Shown here: positions 1 through 8,541 of the stretch, piece after piece | How the letters are laid out: every line of letters begins with the position of its first letter | Position numbering within the stretch: the stretch's first letter is position 1 | Assembly (NCBI GenBank): GCA_002711555.1 | Contig: PARQ01000013.1 | Coordinates: forward strand, 1-52,378 | Reading direction: 5' to 3' | Length of the DNA: 52,378 nucleotides | From: Rhodospirillaceae bacterium | GTDB lineage: Bacteria; Pseudomonadota; Alphaproteobacteria; UBA8366 | The notes under the pieces: model-generated | What the model was told of the DNA's origin: nothing | Databases searched by the model: none | What the model saw: the letters and a program-made list of their open reading frames with translations, nothing else | Made by a program: the position numbers and the translations under genes

Positions 1-643
1 ACATCGGTGTGTTTCCAGTGGTGTCAATAACACAGGCCATTGGCATATTGAGGTCAGAAGCTTTTTCCAGCTGTTCATGTTTGCATGGAGGCCCAAACAT
101 CAACATGTCTGCCCCAGCATCACGATACTTTTCTAAGCGCTCATAAGCGGCATCAAACCCATCTACAGCAATAGCATCCGTTCGCGCAATAATAACTAAT
201 GATTGGCTCTGTCGGGAATCAAGTGCCGATTTGATTTTACCTACCATTTCATCAGCAGATACAAGCTCTTTGCCTGCAAAATGGCCGCATTTTTTTGGGT
301 ATGTTTGGTCTTCAATGTGTAGGGCAGCTGCTCCAGCATTTTCAAATGCCCGAACGGCTCTGCGTACATTCAATGCATTTCCATAACCTGTATCTGCATC
401 GACAATTAGCGGTAGCCCCGCAGCATCGCTTATTCGCGCGGCATGATCTGCCATCTCTGTCAGTGTTATAAGTCCGACATCCGGAACGCCGAGATGTGAA
501 GCGGTCGTCGCGTTTCCACCCATGTAGGCAATATCGAAACCTACCTCTGCTATTAATCGGGCGGTAATAGCGTCGGTTGCGCTGGGTGCCAAATGAGTTC
601 CAGGGCGTGATAGCAGGGCTTGTAAATTTTTAGGCTCGGACAT
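1..643 (-). CDS. Isocitrate lyase/PEP mutase family protein, 3' end cut by window
   Basis: About 214 residues of a TIM-barrel C-C lyase of the isocitrate lyase/phosphoenolpyruvate mutase superfamily are visible; the C-terminus lies beyond base 1. The start at 643 (MSEPKNLQ) is the first Met of the frame. Visible family motifs are the metal-site stretch DADTGYGN, the active-site loop KKCGH and the strand IIARTDA. Members cleave 2-methylisocitrate, dimethylmalate or oxaloacetate, or modify phosphonates, so the substrate cannot be named. It is one of three paralogues in this window, the others lying at 14633-15496 and 15658-16527. It is divergent from the Fe-S protein gene downstream, so the intervening gap probably holds both promoters. 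Confidence 0.9.
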   Translation of the reverse strand, partial: MSEPKNLQALLSRPGTHLAPSATDAITARLIAEVGFDIAYMGGNATTASHLGVPDVGLITLTEMADHAARISDAAGLPLIVDADTGYGNALNVRRAVRAFENAGAAALHIEDQTYPKKCGHFAGKELVSADEMVGKIKSALDSRQSQSLVIIARTDAIAVDGFDAAYERLEKYRDAGADMLMFGPPCKHEQLEKASDLNMPMACVIDTTGNTPM

Positions 644-1122
644 AGTGCAGCTCTCCATTTTTGGGGATTAGACGGCTGGGATAGACTTTAGCGTATGATG
701 AGGATGGGATATACGACTTTGGTCTGCTTGCGATGTAATAAAAAACCGGGAGTAAATTGGAGTATATTAAAGGGCGAAAAATCATCGATATTTGCGATGC
801 CAACATTTAAGTAGCGAGCACTTTAATTGATCTGCAACGGCCGTAATTTCATACCGATTGCGTATATCAGCCTCATTTCAACTAAAAAAAAGTCAGTGTG
901 CAGACGCAGAAAAGAGCTCGGGAACCGCGTTCGTTACTTTGTGCAAGTAATCGTCACTTTTGACCAAGAATGATCAAGTTTTGAGCAGTTCTCCCGAACC
1001 GTATAAGCAAAACCTTCATGTATTTAAATATAATACATTGTTTCCATTGCATTTTTTACCAATTCGCTAGTTGGCATAATGTGTGCGGTACCGCAGGTAG
1101 TCAAAAAGGCAGGGGTATTTTA
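644..1122. other. Divergent intergenic region, 479 nt
   Basis: No convincing gene lies between the lyase-family gene (minus) and the Fe-S protein (plus). An open frame continues upstream of the Fe-S protein to an ATG at 1018, but its first 35 codons look non-conserved. The right half holds a short inverted repeat (TTACTT, 5 nt, AAGTAA at 934-950) and a decamer direct repeat, described separately. Confidence 0.6.
931..960. promoter_or_regulatory. Possible operator: direct repeat with 20-nt period
   Basis: TCGTTACTTT at 931-940 recurs with one mismatch as TCGTCACTTT at 951-960, so the repeats lie about two helical turns apart. The first copy overlaps the inverted repeat TTACTT/AAGTAA at 934-950. 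The site lies in the divergent gap upstream of the Fe-S protein and TTT transporter genes, where a GntR- or LysR-type regulator site would be expected. No regulator gene is adjacent, so this is only a candidate. Confidence 0.25.
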
Positions 1123-2451
1123 GTGGCTAAGGCAAACGTAGACGATTTTGTAGCTGCCTTTCGAAGGGAGATTGATGCCACTGCTTCAGCATGCGTCGGT
1201 TGCGGTAAGTGTTATGAAATTTGCCCAATAACCGAAAGCGCAGGTGTGAACGGATTAGATTCGACCGTTGTGACGAATGGGATCAGAGATATCCTATCGG
1301 GTGGGGATATGAATGAAAATTCGCGTCAATGGGCAGATGCTTGTATCCTCAGTGGAGATTGTATCGAAAGCTGCAATTACGGTATTAATCCGCGCTTAAT
1401 GTTGACCATGGCGCGAGCATTATCAAAGGAGCGAACTCATAATGAAAAGGAGCGTCAATTAGAGGGTCAAAAGGCATTCAAGGCTCTAGGTGCCGGTGTA
1501 AAAGTTCTATCGCGAATGCAGTTAACAGCAGCTGATCGGGAGCGGCTTGGTCAGGGCGGCAAAATAGCAGATTCTGACGAGAAAAGTGTGGACTATGTCT
1601 TCTACACCGGATGTAATGTTTTGAAGACACCGCACATAGCTTTGCTGTGCTTAGATATCATGGATGCCTTAGGTATTAATTACACGGTTTTGGGTGGTCC
1701 GTCGCATTGTTGCGGCATACTGCAATTTCGTGCCGGAGACATGAAGACTTCAACTAAAGTAGCCTCAAATACCATAGAAAAATTTATCCGAACGGGCGCA
1801 ACTGAGGTCCTATCGTGGTGCCCAACATGCCAAGTGCAATATTCTGAGTTCGGCTTGCCCACTTATGAAAATGCCACAGGGATCAAGCCGTTTGAAATGA
1901 CGCCATTTGTTTTATTTTTAGAATCACAATTAGACACCTTGCGTCCTTTGCTAAAGCATCCCGTTCAGGAAAAAATTGCTCTTCATCTTCATCCTGGTAT
2001 TTCAGGACTTCCGGGTGCTGCGAGAAAGTTATGTGATGCAGTTCCTGGCATTGAAGTCATAGACCTAAATCTTCCTGAAATAGGGTTGATGAGTAATTCT
2101 CTTTCGACAGTGCCATCTCTTAAAAAAGAGTTGCAAAGCCGAGAGTTAGCCGTCGCTGAAGCTGCTGGTGTAGACGCTCTTGCAGCTGTCTATCATGCGG
2201 ATCATCGAGAGCTATGTGCTCACGAGCGCGATTACCCATTTCGCGTAATCAACTTCTTAGAAATTATTGCAGAATCGATGGGTCTTTTTCGGGATGACAC
2301 CTTCAAATCTATGAAGATGAAACAGGACGCAGAAAAAATTCTCTCGGATTGTGCCAATATGTTAGAGGCAAATTCGATATCAAAAGATCAAGCGCGGCCC
2401 ATAGTTGAGGCCGCACTTTTGGGTGAGCAGCCAGTGCCGCTTCGTGGTTAA
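1123..2451 (+). CDS. (Fe-S)-binding oxidoreductase, HdrB/GlpC-like with CCG domain
   Basis: A 442-residue protein combining an N-terminal ferredoxin-like part with a cysteine-rich CCG domain, as in GlpC, GlcF and heterodisulfide reductase subunits; these pass electrons from substrate dehydrogenases. The first cluster motif is regular (CVGCGKCYEICP, Cys 24, 27, 30, 34). The second is spaced unusually (Cys 74, 80, 84). One CCG motif is intact (SHCCG, then CPTC), but the second CCG domain has HLHPG and lacks the Cys pair. I chose GTG at 1123 because AGGGG sits 7 nt upstream and the 35 extra residues from the ATG at 1018 look unlike this family. No flavin dehydrogenase partner is adjacent. The TTT transporter follows on the same strand. 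Confidence 0.8.
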   Translation: MAKANVDDFVAAFRREIDATASACVGCGKCYEICPITESAGVNGLDSTVVTNGIRDILSGGDMNENSRQWADACILSGDCIESCNYGINPRLMLTMARALSKERTHNEKERQLEGQKAFKALGAGVKVLSRMQLTAADRERLGQGGKIADSDEKSVDYVFYTGCNVLKTPHIALLCLDIMDALGINYTVLGGPSHCCGILQFRAGDMKTSTKVASNTIEKFIRTGATEVLSWCPTCQVQYSEFGLPTYENATGIKPFEMTPFVLFLESQLDTLRPLLKHPVQEKIALHLHPGISGLPGAARKLCDAVPGIEVIDLNLPEIGLMSNSLSTVPSLKKELQSRELAVAEAAGVDALAAVYHADHRELCAHERDYPFRVINFLEIIAESMGLFRDDTFKSMKMKQDAEKILSDCANMLEANSISKDQARPIVEAALLGEQPVPLRG

Positions 2452-2718
2452 GAATTCCTTTCGCCGCATAAAGCTTTTTTATTCCAGCCGACAGTAGATT
2501 AAAAGATAATCAGAAATGATAATGCCTAAATAATAGGCAGGTATATTTTTTTGCACAAACTATATGCTTTAAAATTTCACGAAATTATAAAAAATTCAAT
2601 TAAAACAGTTATTTAGAGTTCGGCATGGATGGTGCAACAGAGGGGGGTATTAATCTTGATGAATGTCCGACAGCGGATTTTGGATTTTTGTTTGCATCAA
2701 CTTGTAGAGAGGAAGAAG

Positions 2719-3684
2719 ATGAAACTGATAGTAAAAGGTTGCCTCGTGTCACTTGCTATTTTTTCTGCCATAAGTGCCAGTAGTCCTGTCAATGCATTTC
2801 CTGAAAAATCAGTTAGATTGACCGTAGGCTTTGGTCCTGGTGGGCCATCTGGAATTGCAGCGCGGTTTATGCAGAAGCGGTTCACTGCAGTAACTGGTCA
2901 GGAATTAATTATAATAAATAAGCCTGGTGCAGGTGGTGCGAAAGCATGGTCGCAGATTAAAAAAGATAAGAAAGATGGATACGAACTTACGTTACTTAAT
3001 TTTCCGCACACTGTTCTGCAGCCTATTGCCCGTGGTAAAAATGCTGGTTACTCTTATGAAGATATCCAGCCCGTCCTCTACTATACTTCCGTCCCGCAAG
3101 TTTTAGCGGTACGAAAAAATAGCCCAATCAAAACATTTAAGGATTTGGTGAGTGCTATCAAGGCTAAACCAGGTTCTGTTACAATTGGTGGAACTGGAAT
3201 TGGTGGTTCTAATCATTCTGCGTTTTATAAATTTAACAAGGTTGGGGGGTTTAAGGCAGCCTATGTACCGTTCAAAGATACGTCGTCTACGATTGCTGGA
3301 TTAAAGAGCGGGTCTACCGATGCAGCATGGACATTCACTACTCAGGGTGTGAAGGACGGCGACTCTATTAGGATGTTGGCTATTGCCTCAGAAAAACGGA
3401 TGTCCCTATTTCCTGAATTGCCAACTTTGACAGAGCTTGGATACCCTGTAGTCGATGTGGCCTATTGGTCTATTGGAGTTCCTCCTGGAACTCCGTCTAA
3501 CATTCGGCAGAAGGTTTCCGATGCCTTCCAAAAAGTGGTGAATGACGCCTCAGTTAAGGCCGATATGAGTAAAGGTGGTTATCAACCCATATTAATTCCG
3601 TACCCCAAAAGCAACGAGTTCAAAGCTCGGTTGGGTAAAGATTATGGCGCTGTAGGTAAAGCGCTCTCAAAGAAGAAAAAGTAG
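2719..3684 (+). CDS. tctC: TTT transporter solute-binding receptor, TctC/Bug family
   Basis: A 321-residue periplasmic receptor that captures a carboxylate-type ligand for the tripartite tricarboxylate transporter encoded next to it. The start at 2719 gives a clear signal peptide (MKLIVK, hydrophobic core, cleavage near VNA-FPEK at residue 26) and has a purine-rich AGAGGAAG just upstream; the frame also opens 30 codons earlier, which would spoil the signal. Bug-family hallmarks are VGFGPGGPSG near the mature N-terminus and KPGAGG shortly after. The C-terminus ends in a lysine run. The membrane subunits start 56 nt downstream. The ligand is unknown; Bug proteins bind citrate, glutamate, aromatic acids and other organic acids. 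Confidence 0.9.
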   Translation: MKLIVKGCLVSLAIFSAISASSPVNAFPEKSVRLTVGFGPGGPSGIAARFMQKRFTAVTGQELIIINKPGAGGAKAWSQIKKDKKDGYELTLLNFPHTVLQPIARGKNAGYSYEDIQPVLYYTSVPQVLAVRKNSPIKTFKDLVSAIKAKPGSVTIGGTGIGGSNHSAFYKFNKVGGFKAAYVPFKDTSSTIAGLKSGSTDAAWTFTTQGVKDGDSIRMLAIASEKRMSLFPELPTLTELGYPVVDVAYWSIGVPPGTPSNIRQKVSDAFQKVVNDASVKADMSKGGYQPILIPYPKSNEFKARLGKDYGAVGKALSKKKK

Positions 3685-3740
3685 GAATATTGTGGGGTAG
3701 TTTCGCGCCATGAGCGTGAAGCTACTCCGACAAATATATA

Positions 3741-5258
3741 ATGGAATTTCTTCATCATATCGCGGCCTCTTTTTCGCCTTACATCCTAGCGGTAGGGACC
3801 TGCGGACTTTTTTTGGGCATTTTATTAGGAGCGCTACCGGGGCTAAGTTCGACATTTTCTTGTGCGGTGATGCTTCCCATTTCATTCTCCATGGATCCTG
3901 TGCCCGGGCTAATTTTTCTCGGCACCGTCTACATGGGGTCGACTTACGGGGGCTCATTCTCAGCAATTCTAATTAAAACTCCGGGCACGCCGCAATCCAT
4001 CACTACTACATTCGATGGGTTTCCGATGGCGCAGCGAGGAGAGGGAGGGTTAGCCCTATCGATAGCCTGCATAGCATCGGTGATTGGAGGTTTGACGGGT
4101 ATATTTGTTTTTTTATGGTTAGCTCCTCCACTTGCTGAGTTTGCATTAATGTTCGGCCCGGCAGAGTATTTCTGGCTTGCATTGTTTGGCCTCACAATTA
4201 TCGCCTCTCTAAGTGAAGGTAATTTGATGAAAGGCCTAATTAGCGGTTTTTTTGGCTTGGCATTGTCTCAAATTGGCGTGTCAGTGGTTAGCGGTGACAT
4301 GCGTTTTACATACGAAAATTCCGCTTTGATTGGTGGAATTCCTATTATTCCTGCTACGATTGGGCTGCTATGTCTCCCCGTAGCAATAGATTTAATTGCT
4401 GACGCAGATCACCACCTGAGCACACCGCTGACCGAGCGGAGTAATAATTTTTTAAGAGCCGCTCGGGCAATCTGGGACCGAAAGCAAAATGCTCTTCGGA
4501 GCTCGATCATCGGGACATTAGTAGGAATTATTCCAGCAGCCGGGGGAGCAATAGCTAGTTTGGTTGCGTATGCCGAGGCAAGCCGGACTGCCAAAAAAAG
4601 CGACAGGTTTGGAGATGGCGACCCTGGGGGAATAATAGCTTCGGAATCGGCTAATAACGCTACGGTTGGAAGCGGTTTAATACCAACTTTTGTACTCGGA
4701 ATTCCCGGCACTCCTCCTGATGCGGTTATCTTAGGAGCGATGATGGTTCATGGGGTGCAGATTGGACCAAAACTCTTCACTGAGCATAATGACATTGTAC
4801 TGACGTTTCTATCAGGTATGACTATAGCAACCGTGCTCATGCTGCCAGTCGGTTTATTCTTGGGGCGTTTTATCTACTCAGCGGTTACCAAGATGCCAAA
4901 ATCATATTTGGTGCCAATGGTAGCACTTATGCTGGTTATTGGATCCTTCGCTATCCAAAATAACTATCATGATATAGTGATTATGCTTGTTTTAGGAATT
5001 ATCGCTTGGGTAATCAGTCGTTTTGGATTCCCAGCACCACCCATCGTATTAGGCCTGCTGTTAGGGCCCATAGCAGAACAGGGTTTTGCTCAAGCTCTGA
5101 TGATTGGGCGTGCCAAAGACTCAGTGCTGGAGATCTTCTTCGCTAGGCCGATATCGATTGCTTTAATTGGCTGCATTTTAGCTGCCATCGTACTACCGCC
5201 GCTTTTGCGGCGCTCCTCTTTTAACAGGTTAAGGATGAAAGAAAATGTTTCAACTTAA
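3741..5258 (+). CDS. tctA: TTT transporter large membrane subunit, TctA family
   Basis: A 505-residue polytopic inner-membrane permease, the usual length for TctA. It carries the duplicated signature of the family: GALPGLSS followed by YGGSFSAILIKTPGTP in the first half and a second GIPGTPPDAV in the second half. It works with the TctC receptor before it and TctB after it to import an organic acid using an ion gradient. The start at 3741 has no strong ribosome-binding site, but the next Met is far into the first membrane segment. The 3' end overlaps the small subunit by 14 nt, suggesting translational coupling. Confidence 0.95.
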   Translation: MEFLHHIAASFSPYILAVGTCGLFLGILLGALPGLSSTFSCAVMLPISFSMDPVPGLIFLGTVYMGSTYGGSFSAILIKTPGTPQSITTTFDGFPMAQRGEGGLALSIACIASVIGGLTGIFVFLWLAPPLAEFALMFGPAEYFWLALFGLTIIASLSEGNLMKGLISGFFGLALSQIGVSVVSGDMRFTYENSALIGGIPIIPATIGLLCLPVAIDLIADADHHLSTPLTERSNNFLRAARAIWDRKQNALRSSIIGTLVGIIPAAGGAIASLVAYAEASRTAKKSDRFGDGDPGGIIASESANNATVGSGLIPTFVLGIPGTPPDAVILGAMMVHGVQIGPKLFTEHNDIVLTFLSGMTIATVLMLPVGLFLGRFIYSAVTKMPKSYLVPMVALMLVIGSFAIQNNYHDIVIMLVLGIIAWVISRFGFPAPPIVLGLLLGPIAEQGFAQALMIGRAKDSVLEIFFARPISIALIGCILAAIVLPPLLRRSSFNRLRMKENVST

Positions 5259-5724
5259 AATGAACATCGCTGGTAAAAGGGCCAAGAACATTTTGGGTAG
5301 TCTAACATTCGGCATGCTCGGCACCTTTATGTTTTATGCAGCGCAGGATTTTGAAAGTGCCGGACGGGTTACTCCCGCATTTATTGGTTGTGGGTTACTG
5401 TTTTTGTCGGTTCTTTTGATTATTATAGAGATTTCCAAAAGTGAGTTAATACCCCCTCCAACTGCTATCACAGGTTCTTTGGTTCGTCGTAGCCTGTTCA
5501 TAGCGTTAATGGTTATCTGGGTGGTGGCTCTGCCATATCTTGGTTTTGTGGTGGCAGGGTGTCTCGCGTTCGCTATAATTTCAGCGGCGGTTCCCAAAAA
5601 TTCCAACAAGACATCCACTAATTTTGCTTTAAATACTGTTGCCGGCGTCTTAACTACTATCGGGTTCTGGGTCGTTCTTACGGCTTTTTTAAAGGTCCCG
5701 CTGCCTGAGGCAACTTTTTTTTGA
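5245..5724 (+). CDS. tctB: TTT transporter small membrane subunit, TctB family
   Basis: A 159-residue protein with about four membrane segments, the usual size and topology of the poorly conserved TctB subunit. Its identity rests on size, topology and its place directly behind tctA. The ATG at 5245 lies inside the last codons of tctA and is preceded by AAGGATGAAAGAAA, a fair ribosome-binding site; a second Met follows 15 nt later. Gene order here is receptor, large subunit, small subunit, whereas receptor-TctB-TctA is common. It completes the transporter. Confidence 0.85.
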   Translation: MFQLKMNIAGKRAKNILGSLTFGMLGTFMFYAAQDFESAGRVTPAFIGCGLLFLSVLLIIIEISKSELIPPPTAITGSLVRRSLFIALMVIWVVALPYLGFVVAGCLAFAIISAAVPKNSNKTSTNFALNTVAGVLTTIGFWVVLTAFLKVPLPEATFF

Positions 5725-5762
5725 GAAATTTTGGAACTTTCAATAAGCGTGGCTAGACAACG

Positions 5763-6152
5763 ATGCTAGAACTTCAACACATAGTTTCCTCCCAAGGCCC
5801 AAAGCGTGTTGGTCCCTTTAGTCATGCTGTCCGAGCAGGCGATTTTTTATTTGTAACCGGACAAATGCCTACACTGCCAGAGGACCCAAATACGTTGGTT
5901 GCTGGTGGCATAGAAGAGCAAACAAAAAGAGTAATGGATAACCTTAAACTTGTTCTTAGCAGCCAAAGCCTAGGTTTCGACAGGATAGCTTTTGCACGAG
6001 TTTATCTAGTAAACTTCCAAGACTTTGACCGCATGAACAAAGTCTACCAGAGTTTTTTTCCCAAAGACCGACTCCCCTCCCGCACTTGCATTGGCGTTAC
6101 AGGACTGGCAGTTGGTGCTTTGGTTGAGATTGATTTTGTTGTGGCTTGTTGA
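5763..6152 (+). CDS. RidA/YjgF/Rid family protein
   Basis: A 129-residue Rid-family protein. RidA members deaminate reactive enamine/imine intermediates; other Rid branches take part in catabolism of amides, ureides and aromatic acids. Visible features are GPFSHAVRAGDFLFVTGQ near the N-terminus and the C-terminal PSRTCIGV with the conserved Arg that binds the substrate carboxylate, then LVEIDFVVA. It lies 38 nt behind tctB and 59 nt before the gamma-glutamyltransferase-family gene on the same strand. This suggests it handles an unstable product of the imported compound rather than acting as the housekeeping RidA; that is inference. Confidence 0.88.
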   Translation: MLELQHIVSSQGPKRVGPFSHAVRAGDFLFVTGQMPTLPEDPNTLVAGGIEEQTKRVMDNLKLVLSSQSLGFDRIAFARVYLVNFQDFDRMNKVYQSFFPKDRLPSRTCIGVTGLAVGALVEIDFVVAC

Positions 6153-6211
6153 ACTCAATAACAATCTTGTTGTGATTAGTTGATATTGTAAGCATCGTTG
6201 ATAGGAACGGC

Positions 6212-7798
6212 ATGATTGAAACAATGAGGTCTTCTCGTGGTGCAGTAAGTGCACCACACCATTTGGCTGCTCAGGCGGGGCTGAGGGTGCTCCGTGAAGG
6301 TGGAAATGCAATAGAGGCTATGGTGGCGGCCGCAGCGACCATAGCTGTCGTGTATCCGCACATGAACGCTTTAGGCGGAGACAACTTTTGGCTGATTAAC
6401 AAATCGGGCAAAATCATTGGAATAGATGCTTGTGGGAGGACCGCAAAAAAAATCAACAGAGAATTCTATTTGAAGCGTGGTTTCAGTTCTATTCCGCCTC
6501 GGGGGGCACTCTCTGCGTTGACAGTGGCGGGAGCTCCCAGTGGCTGGGATTTAGCTTTACAGATAAGCGCAAAGATTGGTGGCTCGCTGCCATTGAGCCG
6601 TCTTTTGGAAGATGCAACATTCTATGCTGGTGTGGGTGTTCCGGTCACACGATCACTTCAAAAAAATATTATAAACAAATCAAATGAATTGGCTGATGTT
6701 CCGGGATTTTCTGAAACGTTTTTGCCCGGCGGGAAACCGCCAATTATTGGTGAACGCTTCGCCTTGTCAGCATTGGCAGAAACACTCGCGCAAATCAGCG
6801 AACGAGGGATCTCAGATTTTTACGAGGGAGAACTAAGCAGAAAGATTATCTCCGACTTGGCTACTGCTGGAAGCCCGCTAAGCTTGGAGGATATGGAAAA
6901 ACATAGGGCGCGATTCGTTGAACCGTTAAAGGCAACAACAAGCTTTGGCACACTCTACAATATGCCACCGCCAACCCAGGGTATTGCCTCACTGATGATT
7001 CTCTCATTATTCGATCTGCTTAAAAGGCCTGAGGCGGAAACCGCTGACTACATTCATGCTATTGTTGAAGCCACAAAGGCTGGCTTTAATATTCGCGATA
7101 AGTATGTAGCCGATCCAGACTACATGGATGTCGCGGTTAGTAGGTTCCTCAGCCACAAATCATTAACCCAGATGGCATCCGAAATCGATTTCAGTCACGC
7201 AAAACCTTGGAACGCCCAAGTCGATAGCGGTGATACTGTTTGGATGGGCGCTGCAGATTGTGATGGTTGCGTTGTAAGCTGTATACAAAGCATTTATTGG
7301 GAGTTTGGAAGCGGGCTTGTTCTTCCTGAGACAGGAATAGTGTGGCAGAACCGCGGTATAGGATTCTCGCTAGAACAAAATCACCACAACAGCCTTGAAC
7401 CAATGCGTCAGCCGTTCCACACAATTCAACCTGCTCTTGCTAAGCTGTGTGATGGTAGGAACATGGCTTACGGTACTATGGGGGGTGAAGGACAACCACA
7501 GACACAAGCTGCCATATTCAGTCGTTACGTTGCCTATGAGCAGGATTTACAGTCAGCGATAAATGCACCCCGATGGTTGCTAGGTAGAACATGGGGTGAT
7601 GATACCGGTAATTTACGGCTTGAGAGTGGCTTTGGATCTGACGTGGTCGATAACTTACGCCAACGTGGTCATAAATTAGAATTGGTTAGTGATTTTGACG
7701 ATATTATGGGACATGCGGGTGCGGTGGTTTTGCGACCTGACGGTATTTACGAGGCGGCAAGTGACCCTCGAAGCGACGGGGCCGCTGTAGGGTTTTGA
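6212..7798 (+). CDS. Gamma-glutamyltransferase-family Ntn hydrolase, possibly oxamate amidohydrolase-like
   Basis: A 528-residue autoprocessing Ntn hydrolase precursor. The N-terminal GGNAIEAMVAAA and the later GTMGGEGQPQTQA are typical of the family. Aligning GDTVWMGAAD with the classical TTHYSVVD site places the nucleophile at Thr342, where the precursor should cut itself into two chains. The second Thr, His and Ser of the classical site are replaced (V, W, G), so gamma-glutamyl transfer from glutathione is doubtful. From memory, the sequence around the nucleophile and the PQTQA/APRWLLGRTWG stretch resembles the HpxW (oxamate amidohydrolase) branch. No signal peptide is seen, so it is probably cytoplasmic. 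AGGAA 5 nt before the ATG supports the start. It probably hydrolyses an amide brought in by the upstream transporter. Confidence 0.85.
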   Translation: MIETMRSSRGAVSAPHHLAAQAGLRVLREGGNAIEAMVAAAATIAVVYPHMNALGGDNFWLINKSGKIIGIDACGRTAKKINREFYLKRGFSSIPPRGALSALTVAGAPSGWDLALQISAKIGGSLPLSRLLEDATFYAGVGVPVTRSLQKNIINKSNELADVPGFSETFLPGGKPPIIGERFALSALAETLAQISERGISDFYEGELSRKIISDLATAGSPLSLEDMEKHRARFVEPLKATTSFGTLYNMPPPTQGIASLMILSLFDLLKRPEAETADYIHAIVEATKAGFNIRDKYVADPDYMDVAVSRFLSHKSLTQMASEIDFSHAKPWNAQVDSGDTVWMGAADCDGCVVSCIQSIYWEFGSGLVLPETGIVWQNRGIGFSLEQNHHNSLEPMRQPFHTIQPALAKLCDGRNMAYGTMGGEGQPQTQAAIFSRYVAYEQDLQSAINAPRWLLGRTWGDDTGNLRLESGFGSDVVDNLRQRGHKLELVSDFDDIMGHAGAVVLRPDGIYEAASDPRSDGAAVGF

Positions 7799-7918
7799 TT
7801 CTCCGATCTCTTCTCGAATGGAATACTTTCTTATCGTGAGAAAAAAATTTTGGAATAGCTGTGGCATAAAATGTAAACAAATTAAAAACAATCAAATCAG
7901 TAATTTTGAAAATAATAA

Positions 7919-8533
7919 TCAGATGACTGCGGTGAAATTTAAAGTAATTTTACTTTCGTCTAATGTATGCAGTAAGTCTCTATGTCTAAAATTACTATTA
8001 AAAATCATCAATTGTCCTTCCTCCGGATGATAAGCGATGTTCTCCATGTTGTATTCATTATTTTCCAATACTGGAACAGATATCATTTTTTCTGAAGCAG
8101 GTGAGTCAAAGACAATTTTTGCGGAACCTTTCGGTGCCTTTAGAACATAGATTCCAGAAAAAAGGCTATTGGGGTGTACATGAACATCAGTAGAACAGTT
8201 TTTTTCGAATATATTTACCCACATATTCTTTATAAATACATTATCATTTGGTAAGTATACTCCAATATACTTCGCAAATTCTATTAATTCACCTGCAATT
8301 ATTTGGCTCAGATCCAAAAATTCTGGCAGCATGTGCAACTCGTTATTATTCTCAATAGTGGTATATAATGCGCATGCCCAATCATTCGGGCGACTGTTTG
8401 GCGTACTACTGCGAATATGATCAACAGTTGGCAGCAACATTTTTTTTATGTCGTTATGATCAGGAATGTTTGAGATCTGCACAGGACAGGGAAACAGCTC
8501 TAGGTATCTGGTGTGGGGTGTTAAGTCTATCAT
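7919..8533 (-). CDS. Putative 2OG-Fe(II) oxygenase (PF13759/TIGR02466-like), copy A1
   Basis: About 204 residues, the last gene of a four-gene minus-strand array. It shows the family pattern: TPNSRPNDWA near residue 45, an HVHPNSLFSGIYV iron-site strand, then a distal FRHR. The Arg that normally binds the 2-oxoglutarate carboxylate (ERIS in the three sister genes) is Lys here (SKIT). I prefer the ATG at 8533, which has GTGAGG 6 nt upstream; a GTG at 8545 overlapping the stop of the gene before it is the alternative. It most resembles copy A2 at 9307-9936 (PNSLF, FDSP, YNM motifs). The substrate is unknown. Confidence 0.8.
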   Translation of the reverse strand: MIDLTPHTRYLELFPCPVQISNIPDHNDIKKMLLPTVDHIRSSTPNSRPNDWACALYTTIENNNELHMLPEFLDLSQIIAGELIEFAKYIGVYLPNDNVFIKNMWVNIFEKNCSTDVHVHPNSLFSGIYVLKAPKGSAKIVFDSPASEKMISVPVLENNEYNMENIAYHPEEGQLMIFNSNFRHRDLLHTLDESKITLNFTAVI

Positions 8534-8541
8534 TATGGACC

